DNA of 64,000 bases. It comes from Oscillospiraceae bacterium (GTDB taxonomy: Bacteria; Bacillota; Clostridia; Oscillospirales; Oscillospiraceae). The translations under genes were made by a program, and so were the position numbers. Shown one piece after another: positions 8,315-16,194 of this stretch. Within the stretch, counting starts at the first letter, position 1. The number at the start of each line of letters is the position of its first letter. The notes under the pieces are model-generated. The model ran no database searches. It was given only the letters and a program-made list of their open reading frames with translations, and was not told the origin of the DNA. The stretch spans positions 19,776 through 83,775 of the forward strand of contig JAFTMI010000033.1 of the NCBI GenBank assembly GCA_017452505.1, in the 5' to 3' direction.

Positions 8315-8557
8315 TTATAGCTGCGCGTCCTCCGCCGTCAGCAGTTCGGTTATGGGCACTTCCAGTGCTCTTGAGAAGATCACCAAATCAATGTCGGTTA
8401 CAAACCTCTCACCGTTTTCGACCCGACGGATGAAATAATGATCCACATCAAACCCAAGTAACTGCATAATAGCCGCCAGCTTGCGTTGCGAGATCTTCTT
8501 TTCTTTTCGTATTTGCGCGATTCGGCGGCCACATAGGTTATATATGCTATTATAGCG
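8315..8557 (-). pseudogene. XRE-type HTH gene without a usable start codon
   Basis: The minus frame reads an intact helix-turn-helix protein of about 80 residues (NLCGRRIAQIRKEKKIS, then FIRRVENGERFVTD and LEVPITELL), the usual pattern of a small clostridial regulator. No ATG, GTG or TTG lies before the domain: the frame opens after a TAA and the first codons are CGC TAT AAT AGC ATA. No ribosome-binding site is seen. It has either lost its start (an ATG to ATA change before TATAAC would suffice) or is a remnant. The following 150 bases up to the next gene hold only a loose inverted repeat (GATGCAGCT / AGCTGCATC, 8608-8646). Confidence 0.6.
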
Positions 8558-8713
8558 TTAATGTTGGTGAACACTATTCAACACATTGGGCTAACCATAA
8601 AATTAAGGATGCAGCTCTCATTTTTTTAACTAATTTAAGCTGCATCACATCTTAATGTACGCAATTAGATTTGCGAATCTTTAAAATACAAATAATGAAA
8701 GAGGTAATTTACA

Positions 8714-9268
8714 ATGAGCGCAATTGAAATTGGTGGCATTTTAACTGGACACGAAGGCATAGACGGTTGGGTCTATAATGAAACAAACACCGCAAATGGT
8801 ATTGGTTGCAAGCATAGATTTTATAACTATTCCGGTAAGGCAATTAAATATATAACCTTCACTTACCTGCCCTACAACCGGGTAAATGATGTTGTAACCT
8901 GCCAAATTAACGGAAATAGCGAAGCAAGTGCCAGATTGACCGGTCCCATTGAACCGAATGAAGAATATGAAGCGAAATGGGATGTGTTGTGGTATAATCC
9001 CACCATTAAGAACGTCGAACTCAAAGATGTTTTTGTACAATACATGGATGGCACCCAGGAAACTATTCCCGGTAATGAAGTACTTAGTATCTATGCTCCT
9101 GAAAGTGAGTATCAAAAACAAAAGGCATTGAAGACAGCCGCAGAAGAAGAGAGAAAGTCTGCCGAAGCTGCGCTCAAGAAACAACAACTTGAAGAAACTA
9201 TGCAGACTGTCAATGCTTTGAAAGATTCTGTTGTTGGTGGTTTGAAGAGTCTTTTTAAAAAGAAGTAA
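8714..9268 (+). CDS. Protein of unknown function with a beta domain and charged helical tail
   Basis: 184 residues, no signal peptide. Residues 1-130 look like a beta-sandwich (YITFTYLPYNRVNDVVTCQI, then LTGPIEPNEEY and VFVQYMDGTQETI). Residues 135-184 form a Lys/Glu/Ala-rich helix probably making a coiled coil, ending in a basic LKSLFKKK. AAAGAGG precedes the ATG by nine bases. It is followed after three bases by a membrane-protein gene, so the two are probably co-transcribed. Base composition is more AT-rich than the lysine or trk genes. I do not recognise the family with certainty. Confidence 0.7.
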   Translation: MSAIEIGGILTGHEGIDGWVYNETNTANGIGCKHRFYNYSGKAIKYITFTYLPYNRVNDVVTCQINGNSEASARLTGPIEPNEEYEAKWDVLWYNPTIKNVELKDVFVQYMDGTQETIPGNEVLSIYAPESEYQKQKALKTAAEEERKSAEAALKKQQLEETMQTVNALKDSVVGGLKSLFKKK

Positions 9269-9271
9269 TAG

Positions 9272-9904
9272 ATGATGGAAACAAATCGCAAGCAAGAAAA
9301 CGAAATTGAAAAGGCATATAAGCAATCTCTAACACAGGAATTCATCTACGATGCCTCTCAAAAAATCCTATTTGTTCTAACAATGCTAATATTGTTTGCT
9401 CTGCCTTGGGATGGAGAAACGCGATTTGCCATATTTATTTTCTGTTCCGTCGGCGGTCGAATCTTCATTATGCCTGTTATACAAGGCTTTGTACAAAAAA
9501 TCACCTACTTATTTGGTGGGCGAAAAAGCAATACTCCTTTCTTGCACATACCTCGTTTCATCTGGAGTCTGTTTGTTCTTGGTGTCGTATTATATATCAC
9601 TATAGATTGCCTGTGTACCGCCCATTCCATAGGAACTTTTCTGGTAAATTTAGTTCGCGGTATCATAATGGCTTACATTGGATATGTCATCTTTGCTAAA
9701 AAAACATATCTTTTCAATCCCCCCAGCGATCCCAACAAGAGAGGAACAAAGGCATGGAAGGAAGCAAATGGCGTTGTAAAGGTAAATACGGATTTAATGA
9801 ACCCTCTGTATCGTGACAAATACGGCAACTACTATCAAGGAAGTGGTTTTGTGCCCGTTCCGCCACCAGTGCAGATAGTCGATAAAAACTACCATCGCAA
9901 ATAA
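9272..9904 (+). CDS. Integral membrane protein of unknown function
   Basis: 210 residues with about four membrane segments: near residues 30-47 (ILFVLTMLILFALPW), 50-68, 95-115 (LFVLGVVLYITIDCL) and 122-142. The tail is hydrophilic with a GNYYQGSGFVPVPPP motif. Two ATGs in tandem (9272, 9275) could start it. It sits directly behind the beta-domain gene and before a terminator at 9912; the pair seems to be a two-gene unit. No function can be assigned. Confidence 0.7.
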   Translation: MMETNRKQENEIEKAYKQSLTQEFIYDASQKILFVLTMLILFALPWDGETRFAIFIFCSVGGRIFIMPVIQGFVQKITYLFGGRKSNTPFLHIPRFIWSLFVLGVVLYITIDCLCTAHSIGTFLVNLVRGIIMAYIGYVIFAKKTYLFNPPSDPNKRGTKAWKEANGVVKVNTDLMNPLYRDKYGNYYQGSGFVPVPPPVQIVDKNYHRK

Positions 9905-9911
9905 CAAACAA

Positions 9912-9942
9912 GCCCGGTGCGTACAGCACCGGGCAGTTTTTT
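9912..9942 (+). terminator. Intrinsic terminator
   Basis: GCCCGGTGC / GCACCGGGC hairpin with a T run, seven bases past the stop of the membrane-protein gene. Confidence 0.85.
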
Positions 9943-9957
9943 CGACTTCAAGTTTCC

Positions 9958-10033
9958 TCATTGCGAGGGCATTTATGCCCGTGATTCATATTATACCGGG
10001 AGATTGCCACGCCCCTAAAGGGGCTCGCAATGA
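9958..10033. repeat. Short palindromic dispersed element
   Basis: 76 bases bounded by the inverted ends TCATTGCGAG and CTCGCAATGA, with the inner hairpin GCCCCTAAAGGGGC. The make-up is that of a short interspersed or MITE-like element, common in clostridial intergenic regions. No gene inside. Confidence 0.6.
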
Positions 10034-10073
10034 CAGCGAAAATCGAAGCAGTTTCTATCGTAGAGGAGGGATA

Positions 10074-10101
10074 TTGCTTTTTTGCACCAGTGTGATATAA
10101 T
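10074..10101 (+). promoter_or_regulatory. Probable trkAH promoter
   Basis: TTGCTT at 10074 and TATAAT at 10096 with a 16-base spacer, 35 bases before the trkA start. Confidence 0.5.
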
Positions 10102-10135
10102 GAAAGATAATTTCCGTGAAAATGAGGGTTTTTGT

Positions 10136-11494
10136 ATGAACATTATCATTGCAGGCGCCGGTAAGGTAGGCAAGGTGCTGATGCGGCAGCTCACCACTGA
10201 GGGTCACTCCCTCACTGTCATCGACCAGAACAGCCACACTTTGGAAACTTTGGTGGTGCGCTATGATGCCATCGGTGTACAGGGCAACTGCGCCTCCAAG
10301 GAGGTTTTGGAGCAGGCAGATGTACATAACGCGGATCTTCTCATCGCCGCCACCAACGCAGACGAGATCAATCTGCTGTGCTGTATGACCGCCCACGGCC
10401 TCAACCCCAAAATTCACACCATCGCCCGGATCCGCAACCCGGAATACACCGAGCAGATCATGACCATGCGGGACACCTTCCCCCTGTCCCTGACCATCAA
10501 TCCCGAAAAGCAGGCCGCTTTGGAAATCGAGCGGTTACTGAAATTCCCCGGCTTTTTACGGCGGGAATCCTTTGCCAAGGGTCGTTCCGAGATCGTGGAG
10601 CTACGCATCGACGGCAAAAGCAAGCTTAACAATGTGGCGCTGATGGATATGAGCAGCGTTGTCAAATGCCGGGTGCTGGTTTGCGCGGTACTCCGGGGCG
10701 GACAGGCTGTTGCCCCCAGCGGTACTTTCGTTTTGCAGGAGGGCGACCGGATCTTCGTGACCGCCCCCACTGCTGATCTTTCTGTATTGCTGAAAAATTT
10801 GGGCATTACCACCCGTCCTGTGCGCCGGGTGATGATCTGCGGCGGTGGCCGTGTGGCTTACTATTTGGCCCAGGCTTTGGAGGATGACCACATCTCCGTT
10901 CTGCTTTTGGAACGAAATCCGGCGCGCTGCCAAACTTTGGCAGAAAGTCTGCCCAATACCCAGGTGATCCAGGGCGATTGCAGCAGCCAGGCCCTTTTGG
11001 AAGAACAGGGCATTCAGGACTGCGATGCGGTGGTTGCCCTTACCGGCCTGGATGAGACCAACATCATCCTCTCCCTCTATGCCAATACCCGGGGCGTGAC
11101 CCAGACCGTCACCAAGCTCAGCCGGGAGGAGATCATCAGCATTGCTGGCTCTATGGCATTGGGCAGCATCATCAGCCCCAAGGAGCTTTCCAGCAATATC
11201 ATCGTCCACTATGTCCGGGCTATGGAAAATCAAACCGGCGCTGCGGTATCCGTCCACGCCATTGCCGACGGCCAGGCGGAAGCCATTGAATTTTTGGTTG
11301 ACGAAAACACCCCCAACTGCGGTGTGCCTCTGAAGGCTATGAAGCTCAAGCCCGATGTGCTGGTAGCCAGCATCATTCACGGCACAAGCTCCCAGATCCC
11401 CGGCGGTGACTCCCAGTTCGCACCCGGCGACCGGGTAGTCGTTGTCACCAGCCGTCGCGGCTCTCTGCAGCAGCTGGGCGATATCTTCGCATAA
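10136..11494 (+). CDS. trkA: Trk system potassium transport regulator TrkA
   Basis: Peripheral membrane NAD(H)/nucleotide-binding subunit that gates the TrkH channel. It has two tandem copies of the RCK unit: N1 with IIIAGAGKVGKVL at residues 2-14, its TrkA_C end near 150-220, then N2 with VMICGGGRVAYYLA near 233 and a second TrkA_C up to residue 452. The ORF extends upstream, but the start at 10136 (MNIIIAGAG) matches the family N-terminus and has GAGGG upstream. trkH follows after 12 bases. Length 452 residues, usual for double-RCK TrkA. Confidence 0.95.
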   Translation: MNIIIAGAGKVGKVLMRQLTTEGHSLTVIDQNSHTLETLVVRYDAIGVQGNCASKEVLEQADVHNADLLIAATNADEINLLCCMTAHGLNPKIHTIARIRNPEYTEQIMTMRDTFPLSLTINPEKQAALEIERLLKFPGFLRRESFAKGRSEIVELRIDGKSKLNNVALMDMSSVVKCRVLVCAVLRGGQAVAPSGTFVLQEGDRIFVTAPTADLSVLLKNLGITTRPVRRVMICGGGRVAYYLAQALEDDHISVLLLERNPARCQTLAESLPNTQVIQGDCSSQALLEEQGIQDCDAVVALTGLDETNIILSLYANTRGVTQTVTKLSREEIISIAGSMALGSIISPKELSSNIIVHYVRAMENQTGAAVSVHAIADGQAEAIEFLVDENTPNCGVPLKAMKLKPDVLVASIIHGTSSQIPGGDSQFAPGDRVVVVTSRRGSLQQLGDIFA

Positions 11495-11506
11495 CGGGGG
11501 CTGGGT

Positions 11507-12958
11507 ATGAATTATAAGATGATGGGGCGATTTATCGCCCAAATCGTAGCGGTCGAAGCCGTTTTTATGATTCCGGCTTTGGCTATCAGCTTAGGCTACG
11601 GCGAATGGGCTGCGGTGAAGGCCTTTGCCATCACCTTGGGCATTATGCTCTGCCTGTCCGGTATCTTTTATGCCCTGTGCCGCCGGGCCGAAAAGCTCTT
11701 CGGTGCCCGGGAGGGTCTTGCCTGCGTGGCATTGAGCTGGATTGTAATGAGTCTTTTGGGTGCGCTGCCCTTTGTGCTGTGCGGCCAAGTGTCCAACTAC
11801 ATAGATGCTCTGTTTGAGATCATTTCCGGCTTCACCACCACCGGTGCTTCTGTAATTGCCAATGTGGAAGGCCTTTATAAGGGCATTCTCTACTGGCGCA
11901 GCTTCAGCCACTGGATCGGCGGTATGGGCGTGCTGGTTTTCCTGCTGGCCATTCTTCCCGGCGGAGGCGGCTCCGGCTTTACTATGCATCTGCTGCGGGC
12001 GGAAAGCCCCGGCCCGGATGTGGGTAAGTTAGTGCCGAAAATGCGGCAGACCGCCTCGATCCTCTATGTGATCTACATAGCGCTCACAATTTTGAATGTG
12101 ATATTCCTGCTATTTGGCAAAATGCACTGGCTCAACGCCCTGTGCACCGCCTTCGGCACTGCCGGCACCGGCGGTTTCGGTGTGTTTAACGATTCTCTGG
12201 GCAGTGTCAGCCCCTATATTCAAAATGTGACCACCGTGTTTATGTTCCTGTTCGGTGTAAACTTCAGCTGCTACTATCTGCTGCTTCTTGGCAAGCTGCG
12301 CAGCGTGTTCAAGGACGAGGAACTGCGGCTGTATGTGGGATTGGCTGTGGCCAGCATCCTTGCCATCGTGCTGAATATTCGGCCGCTGTATGCCACCTTG
12401 GAAGAAACCGTCCGCCACGCGGCATTCCAGGTATCCTCCATTATGACCACCACCGGCTACACCACCACCGACTATGACCTGTGGCCCGCTTTTTCCAAGG
12501 CGATCCTGCTGATGCTGATGATGGTGGGCGCCTGTGCCGGCTCCACCGGCGGCGGCCTCAAATGCATCCGGGTTCTGCTGCTGTTTAAGGCCCTGCGGCG
12601 AAATATCCGGCAGATCCTCAATCCCCGGAAGGTGCTGGTGGTCCGCAGCAACGACAAGGTGGTAGACGAAAAGGTTTTGGCTAACACCAATGCCTATTTT
12701 GCCGCCTATGTCATTATTTTAGTGGTGTGTACACTGATCCTTTCTTTGGACGGATTCAATTTGGAAACCAATTTGTCAGCGACCATTGCCACCTTCAACA
12801 ACATCGGACCCGGTATGGCCGCTGTCGGCCCCACCTGCAATTATGCCGCCTACAGCGCGCTGTCCAAGCTGACTATGAGCCTGGCAATGCTTGCTGGCCG
12901 TTTGGAGATCTTCCCCATTCTGATCCTGTTCTCCCGTGGCACTTGGCGCAGAAAATAA
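11507..12958 (+). CDS. trkH: Trk potassium uptake protein TrkH
   Basis: Integral membrane potassium channel subunit with about 10-12 membrane segments. The four pore-loop repeats can be seen: SGFTTTGASV, GTAGTGGFGV, TTTGYTTTDY and NNIGPGMAAVGP, carrying the selectivity-filter Gly residues. Start ATG with GGGGG upstream. It is coupled to trkA, so the pair forms a complete uptake system. The terminator behind it also covers the end of the converging DtxR-family gene. Confidence 0.95.
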   Translation: MNYKMMGRFIAQIVAVEAVFMIPALAISLGYGEWAAVKAFAITLGIMLCLSGIFYALCRRAEKLFGAREGLACVALSWIVMSLLGALPFVLCGQVSNYIDALFEIISGFTTTGASVIANVEGLYKGILYWRSFSHWIGGMGVLVFLLAILPGGGGSGFTMHLLRAESPGPDVGKLVPKMRQTASILYVIYIALTILNVIFLLFGKMHWLNALCTAFGTAGTGGFGVFNDSLGSVSPYIQNVTTVFMFLFGVNFSCYYLLLLGKLRSVFKDEELRLYVGLAVASILAIVLNIRPLYATLEETVRHAAFQVSSIMTTTGYTTTDYDLWPAFSKAILLMLMMVGACAGSTGGGLKCIRVLLLFKALRRNIRQILNPRKVLVVRSNDKVVDEKVLANTNAYFAAYVIILVVCTLILSLDGFNLETNLSATIATFNNIGPGMAAVGPTCNYAAYSALSKLTMSLAMLAGRLEIFPILILFSRGTWRRK

Positions 12959-12961
12959 AGA

Positions 12962-12988
12962 AAAGCCTGCCGATCAATCGGCAGGCTT
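12962..12988. terminator. Shared terminator between trkH and the DtxR-family gene
   Basis: AAGCCTGCCGAT / ATCGGCAGGCTT hairpin, four bases after trkH; it contains the stop codon of the converging minus-strand gene at 12974. Confidence 0.8.
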
Positions 12989-13357
12989 ATTTTCATAGTC
13001 TGTAATGAATTTTTTGATAGCCTCAAAGGATTCATCGCTGATAGCATGCTCTAATTTGCAGGCATCCTCACTGGCTACCTCGGGGCTGACCCCCAAACGG
13101 ATCAGCAAATTGGACAGCAGGGTGTGGCGCTCATAGATTTTCTCCGCCACCGCTATACCCGCCCGGGTAAGGGTAATAGAACCGTCCTTGGCGATGCGAA
13201 TAAAATCGCCGTCCTTTAGTAAGCCCATAGCCCGGCTGATACTGGGCTTGGAATAGCCCATATACTCGGCGATGTCTACAGACCGGACATTGCCGTTTTT
13301 CTTAAGCAGTACATAAATGGATTCCAGATACATCTCGCCGGATTCCTGAATGCGCAT
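12974..13357 (-). CDS. DtxR/MntR-family metal-dependent regulator
   Basis: 127 residues. The N-terminal winged helix-turn-helix contains SVDIAEYMGYSKPSISRAMGLL, and the dimerization/metal domain follows. Compared with B. subtilis MntR, the candidate metal ligands are Glu8 (Asp8 in MntR), Glu12, the His in YERHTLL, and the DACKLEH motif, where Cys stands in place of MntR Glu99, as in iron-sensing DtxR and IdeR. The start at 13357 has AGGAGG upstream. There is no SH3-like third domain. It may act on the feo operators at 44.3-44.6 kb, which resemble DtxR boxes, but that link is inference. Confidence 0.85.
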   Translation of the reverse strand: MRIQESGEMYLESIYVLLKKNGNVRSVDIAEYMGYSKPSISRAMGLLKDGDFIRIAKDGSITLTRAGIAVAEKIYERHTLLSNLLIRLGVSPEVASEDACKLEHAISDESFEAIKKFITDYENKPAD

Positions 13358-13422
13358 AATATTCCCTCCTTTTGGCAGGATGAGATTAGTATACCACAAT
13401 TCTTCCGGTTTTGCAAATATGT

Positions 13423-13452
13423 ATGCCAATTATCCAAAAGGATAATTGGCAT
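13423..13452. repeat. Perfect palindrome
   Basis: ATGCCAATTATCC with its exact complement, a four-base loop between. It lies 66 bases upstream of the DtxR-family start, and could be an operator, a terminator stem or an insertion scar. Confidence 0.55.
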
Positions 13453-13470
13453 TGCAGAGGTCAAAGAAGA

Positions 13471-13555
13471 CGGCAAGGCAAGCAATGCGACCCCGAAGTG
13501 TATATAGATACTCGAGAGGGGAGCATTGCGCAGTAAGTCAAAATGCCTTGCGTAG
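13471..13555. repeat. Rod-like imperfect inverted repeat
   Basis: The stretch folds on itself: outer GCAAGGCA/TGCCTTGC, then GCAATG/CATTGC, CCCC/GGGG and GTGTAT/ATAC. It resembles dispersed hairpin elements seen in gut clostridia. No coding capacity. Confidence 0.5.
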
Positions 13556-13566
13556 CAAGCTTTTTT

Positions 13567-13624
13567 GACACCTCATCCGACAAAAATCAATGATTTTTGC
13601 CACCTTCCCCTCAAGGGGAAGGCT
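13567..13624. repeat. Partial copy of a dispersed repeat (CACCTCATCCG ... AAGGGGAAGGC)
   Basis: Shares CACCTCATCCG at one end and CCACCTTCCCCTCAAGGGG and GAAGGCT at the other with the two 114-base repeats flanking queH at 47.7 and 48.4 kb. Here the centre is replaced by an AAAAATCA/TGATTTTT hairpin. Confidence 0.65.
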
Positions 13625-13679
13625 ATTGTGATATTACTGCATTTTGACGATTGGCGGCTTCTGTGATCCTCTGGGCAGA

Positions 13680-15350
13680 TTACTGCATGCCCTGCTCGTA
13701 AGCTTCGATCATCTTCTTGAAAGTGTGACCCGTACGAAGCGTGAGTTTTTCGAGGTATTTCTGCGTGGTCTCACCGGTAAAAATCTTGATATCCAGCCGC
13801 AGAGAGCCGTCATCCTCCGGGGTCACAAGAATCTTGTCGATATACTTGCTGACAAACTCAGCTGTGATCATACCTTGGGCAGCATCCCGCTGGGCAGCTT
13901 CCAGTGTAGCACGAATGGTGTCCATATGCTTGCGGAACTCTTCACGGGAGAACATCTGCTGTTCCAAATCTAAAATCTGCGCCTCCGCATCCTTGATCTC
14001 CTCGGTGCATTGCTTATTCATAGTGAGAAAGTCAGCGTCGGTCAGTTGTCCGGTTACATTGTACTCCAGCAGCTTGCTTTTCTTTTTCTGGGCAAGTTCC
14101 AGCCGTTCCTTCTGTTGGGCAATTTGCTTGGGAATCTGATTGTCCTCATCCAGGGAGCGGTACATCTCCATATACTCCTCAATGAGCGCGGCTACATTGA
14201 CCTCAGTTTCCTGGAATACCTCAAAAAGCAGCGGCTTGATTTCATCTTCGTAGATGGGGAAGGACGCGCAAGAATCTGCACCATTCTTGATCTTACCGGA
14301 GCAGACCCACTTGCTGTTTTTGTTGCCCTGCTTGTCCTTGGACTCCCGGCGGTAGTAGGCCGCGCCGCAGTGAGTACATAACAGCTTGCCGGTGAGTAGA
14401 TTCTGATGATTGCAGATACCTTGCCGGCTCTTTACATCATCGCTGCGCCGTTTTAAGACTTCGTTAGCTTTGTCCCACAATTCTTCAGTAACAATAGCAG
14501 GAACGATCTCCCCGGTCTCATCCTTAAACATCACCCATTCCTCCGGCGGGAGGAATTTTTGCTTTTTGGAGAACATATCGATGACCCGGACTTTGTTGCC
14601 TACATAATAGCCTTTATACTTTGGATTGGCAATCATATTGGACATTGTAGTATGAGCGATCTTGTTGCCGTTGTGGTTGCGATAGCCTTTCTGCCAGAAA
14701 ATCGTTTCGATTTGCTTCATAGAATACTGTCCGGTGGCGTAGAGATCAAAAAGTTCACGGACCATCTCCGCCTGTTCCTCGTCAATCACCAATCTGCCAC
14801 CATCCTTGACGTAGCCGAAGATGCGGCTGTTACCTAACACAACCTTGTCCTTAATAGCTTGCTGGTGGCCAAACTTCACACGGCTGCTCAGCTTTCGCAG
14901 CTCGTCCTGGGCAATGGAGGACATAATGGACAGACGAAGCTCGGAGTCCTCGTCCAAAGTGTTGATATTATCGTTCTGAAAAAACACACCAACGCCATAG
15001 CCCAACAGCTGCCGGGTAAACTGAATAGAGTCCAGGGTATTTCTTGCAAACCGGGAGATTTCTTTTGTAATAACCAAGTCAAACTTGTCCTCTGCGGCAT
15101 CTTCGACCATTCGGTTGAAATTTTCCCGCTTCTTGGTGGAGATACCGGATAGACCCTCGTCAATATACCCGGGCACGAAGGTCCAGTTGCGATTGCGCTT
15201 AATAAACTCGTCGTAATAATTTATCTGATTTCCCAATGAGTTCAACTGCTCGTCTGATTCAGATGAGACTCGCGCATAAAATGTTACCCGCAGAGGAATA
15301 TCGTAAATCGATTTTGTTTTGAGCATCTGCCGCACACTATGTATGTCCAT
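13680..15350 (-). CDS. Large serine recombinase (site-specific integrase/excisionase)
   Basis: 556 residues. The N-terminal resolvase domain carries VTFYARVSSESDEQ, with the catalytic Ser in the RVSS motif near residue 29, followed by EISRFARNTLD. The recombinase domain begins at GYVKDG, the zinc-binding CTHCGAAYYRR with its CSGK partner is near residue 345, and then comes a long coiled coil (about 410-490). This is the TnpX/large-serine-recombinase architecture, which moves integrative elements using short core sites. It probably mobilizes the element whose relaxase and MobC lie at 16.2-18.1 kb. Insertion end points could not be found by eye. Confidence 0.92.
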   Translation of the reverse strand: MDIHSVRQMLKTKSIYDIPLRVTFYARVSSESDEQLNSLGNQINYYDEFIKRNRNWTFVPGYIDEGLSGISTKKRENFNRMVEDAAEDKFDLVITKEISRFARNTLDSIQFTRQLLGYGVGVFFQNDNINTLDEDSELRLSIMSSIAQDELRKLSSRVKFGHQQAIKDKVVLGNSRIFGYVKDGGRLVIDEEQAEMVRELFDLYATGQYSMKQIETIFWQKGYRNHNGNKIAHTTMSNMIANPKYKGYYVGNKVRVIDMFSKKQKFLPPEEWVMFKDETGEIVPAIVTEELWDKANEVLKRRSDDVKSRQGICNHQNLLTGKLLCTHCGAAYYRRESKDKQGNKNSKWVCSGKIKNGADSCASFPIYEDEIKPLLFEVFQETEVNVAALIEEYMEMYRSLDEDNQIPKQIAQQKERLELAQKKKSKLLEYNVTGQLTDADFLTMNKQCTEEIKDAEAQILDLEQQMFSREEFRKHMDTIRATLEAAQRDAAQGMITAEFVSKYIDKILVTPEDDGSLRLDIKIFTGETTQKYLEKLTLRTGHTFKKMIEAYEQGMQ

Positions 15351-15390
15351 CTTTCTCTCCTCCGAAAGTTCGTTGTATCATTACCTTTAA

Positions 15391-15419
15391 AGTATAATAT
15401 AAATTCACGAACAAATCAA
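15391..15419 (-). promoter_or_regulatory. Promoter of the recombinase gene
   Basis: Minus-strand TTGATT (15419-15414), 17-base spacer, TATACT (15396-15391). The same -35/-10 pair and spacing occurs before the mob leader at 18.53 kb. Confidence 0.6.
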
Positions 15420-15520
15420 GAGCTAATTGGCAAAGCATTTGCTCGTAAAACAATTTATCCTAGCTATGACGGTACTTTGTAAGCTAAAAAGAGAAAGCGA
15501 AAATTAGCTGCTTGCACCTT

Positions 15521-15778
15521 TTATCGAGATAGCGATACTGATTCAAGTTTTGTGAGGGAAAAAACATCATCTATCTCAAGTAGTTCAAAAAAGAAGGGTT
15601 CTCGGTAAGCAAAAAGTGCAACTTCTCCTTCATAACGGTTGGGGCTTTTGCTGTACACGCTGAAGACATCATCGTAATCTATACCAAAATAATTTGCAAC
15701 CTTCATATAGATATCAATTGATGCAACATCTGAAAAAAGTTCTTCACTATTAATAGACGGATAATTAGTTATGTTCAT
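15521..15778 (-). CDS. Small acidic protein of unknown function, element cargo
   Basis: 85 residues from the ATG at 15778, chosen for the AAAAGGAG nine bases upstream rather than the longer frame. Acidic, with patterns such as ASIDIYMKVANYFGIDYDD and LFAYREPFFFELLEIDD. No membrane segment or known motif. It lies between the recombinase and relaxase genes, in the same direction. Function not recognised. Confidence 0.55.
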   Translation of the reverse strand: MNITNYPSINSEELFSDVASIDIYMKVANYFGIDYDDVFSVYSKSPNRYEGEVALFAYREPFFFELLEIDDVFSLTKLESVSLSR

Positions 15779-15844
15779 AAAAGTACTCCTTTTGTTATTT
15801 TGATAGTATAGCTTAATTGTGTGATTATAATAGTGCAATCACCA

Positions 15845-16048
15845 TCAGGATTCTTTATATTTTTCTTTTTCTGCGGTTTTGCCAAAGATGGACCCTTTGC
15901 GGCTTTCGATTTTTACAATCATGCGATTCCGTTCTGCTTCTGTGAGCATACCTTTACCGTACAAATAGTCGTTGAAAAAACTTAGCCAAAGCTGTTCGCA
16001 TAGGCATACCTTTTGCTGTTCCGGTTTAATAGAATTGTTTTCTGCCAC
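15845..16048 (-). CDS. Small element-encoded protein
   Basis: 67 residues. The GTG at 16048 is taken as start because GGAGGT lies seven bases before it; the ATG at 16063 would put that Shine-Dalgarno inside the gene. The motif SFFNDYLYGKGMLTEAERNRM resembles short SHOCT-like helical hairpins found in small proteins of clostridial mobile elements. The C-terminus is very basic and charged. It probably belongs to the mobilizable element; its role is unknown. Confidence 0.6.
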   Translation of the reverse strand: MAENNSIKPEQQKVCLCEQLWLSFFNDYLYGKGMLTEAERNRMIVKIESRKGSIFGKTAEKEKYKES

Positions 16049-16194
16049 AAAGTCCACCTCCATTCTGCAAAACTTTGGCTTGAATAGTTTCTTTGTCTAT
16101 ATAATGCCTTTCCTAACACCGTTTCTTGCAGGATTGACCAGATTCTATGTAAACAAATTGTAAACTTTTCAAAAGCATTAAGCAGGTTGCTTTG

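Noticed and set aside
13423-13624. CRISPR array at the repeat cluster
   Set aside because: The three elements differ from each other and are not evenly spaced copies; no cas genes nearby.
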